A DNA stretch of 6,593 nt, taken from assembly GCA_027064785.1 (NCBI GenBank), contig JAMOPE010000410.1:1-6593 (forward strand), given 5' to 3'. The position numbers were made by a program, and so were the translations under genes. Shown piece by piece: positions 6,127 to 6,593 of the stretch; position 1 is the first letter of the stretch; each line of letters begins with the position of its first letter. The notes under the pieces are model-generated. The model had not been told where the DNA came from. It ran no database searches and saw nothing but the letters and a program-made list of their open reading frames with translations. The DNA comes from Geobacteraceae bacterium. GTDB taxonomy: Bacteria; Desulfobacterota; Desulfuromonadia; Desulfuromonadales; Geopsychrobacteraceae.

Positions 6127-6593
6127 AGTTCTTCTCTGGGGCCATGATTGTTTTTTCGATGACTTCATCGCCGCGTTGTAAGACTAGATCAATCTTGTCG
6201 CCCGGTTTTTTTTGCTGAAGTTCGTAGATCAGGTCAAAAATCTGTTCGATGGGCTGGGTATCAATTTGGGTCAAAATATCACCAGCCTGTAAGTCGTTTT
6301 TCTCCGCAATTGAGTTGGCAATTACTTCTTTGACTTGTAAACCCTTCTCCGTTTGGTCGAGGAGAACTCCCAGCTTAATTCCGGGATTTTCAAGGTCTTC
6401 ATAAGCGGTAAAGGTCACGAAGTGATACGGCAATAATGGGTAGTCTGGAGTTTCAATATCCATCAGTCGATCCTGTTTGTCAGCGGGAACATCGAGTTCT
6501 TCCGAGCCGATCAACAGATAGGTTACAGGAGTACGGCGGAACATCCGGCGCGGGATGCCGAAGCCGAAGCGGACATGGTTGCCTCCGGCAACA
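6125..6593 (-). CDS. ChaN-family (haem-binding lipoprotein-like) protein with C-terminal PDZ domain, 5' end beyond the window
   Basis: The frame is open from the right edge to TAG at 6127-6125 (156 codons). An internal ATG at 6544 is not the start: the reading frame continues upstream, and the residues before it (AGGNHVRFGFGIPRR) belong to the conserved C-terminal segment of ChaN/DUF399 proteins, where a GxGHxxxxxGIPxR pattern is typical. ChaN proteins are envelope lipoproteins; one Campylobacter member binds haem, and iron uptake roles are proposed. The second part, about 6140-6382, is a PDZ domain: carboxylate-binding-loop-like KLGV, then VIANSIAEKNDLQAGDIL, the usual 'A..AGL..GD.I' pattern, and a GDKIDLVLQRG strand. 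PDZ domains bind protein C-termini, suggesting a partner in the envelope. The lipoprotein signal, if present, lies outside. The gene ends six bases before the glycosyltransferase start and is the first visible gene of the operon. Confidence is high for the PDZ part and moderate for ChaN. Confidence 0.8.
   Translation of the reverse strand, partial: VAGGNHVRFGFGIPRRMFRRTPVTYLLIGSEELDVPADKQDRLMDIETPDYPLLPYHFVTFTAYEDLENPGIKLGVLLDQTEKGLQVKEVIANSIAEKNDLQAGDILTQIDTQPIEQIFDLIYELQQKKPGDKIDLVLQRGDEVIEKTIMAPEKN

Overview
All genes in this window lie on the minus strand and read from the right edge to the left edge. The five genes are closely spaced (6, 4, 102 and 60 bases between them), have no convincing terminator between them, and look like one operon. 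In order of transcription they are: (1) the 3' end of a ChaN-type protein with a C-terminal PDZ domain, 6593-6125, cut by the window edge; (2) a double glycosyltransferase-like protein fusing a DUF2064/TIGR04282 domain to a family-2 TIGR04283 domain, 6118-4772; (3) a small exported DUF3047 protein, 4767-4087; (4) a membrane-anchored flavoprotein fusing a TVP38/TMEM64 domain to a dihydrolipoamide-dehydrogenase/mercuric-reductase-like FAD/NAD disulfide oxidoreductase, 3984-1843; (5) a large radical SAM protein whose C-terminal part is an arsenite-methyltransferase (ArsM)-like domain, 1782-1, which continues past the left edge.

The most informative gene is the last one. It is open for 594 codons and combines a CxxxCxxC radical SAM domain with a methyltransferase domain carrying the ArsM signatures: YYG followed by a Cys, YGCG, DLGSGRG and SNCVLNLS. 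Three of the four conserved arsenic-site cysteines of ArsM/AS3MT can be seen, and the fourth would lie beyond the window. The two domains in gene 2 belong to the families that NCBI calls arsenosugar-biosynthesis glycosyltransferases (formerly 'rSAM/selenodomain-associated transferase 1 and 2'). Together these suggest a locus that makes or modifies an organoarsenical: methylation and radical chemistry by gene 5, sugar transfer by gene 2, and redox, membrane and envelope support from genes 4, 3 and 1. This pathway is inferred from families and context. Nothing in the sequence proves arsenic as the substrate, and the canonical ArsS radical SAM enzyme is not in the window.

The host is most likely a Gram-negative bacterium: there is an exported protein with a signal peptide, a ChaN-type envelope protein, and moderate GC content by eye (a little under 50%). 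The combination of a TVP38-flavoprotein fusion, DUF3047 and selenodomain-associated transferases would fit Desulfuromonadales or related Desulfobacterota, but this is a low-confidence impression without a search. I saw no RNA genes, CRISPR arrays, insertion sequences or substantial repeats. There is no gene-free stretch longer than about 100 bases.
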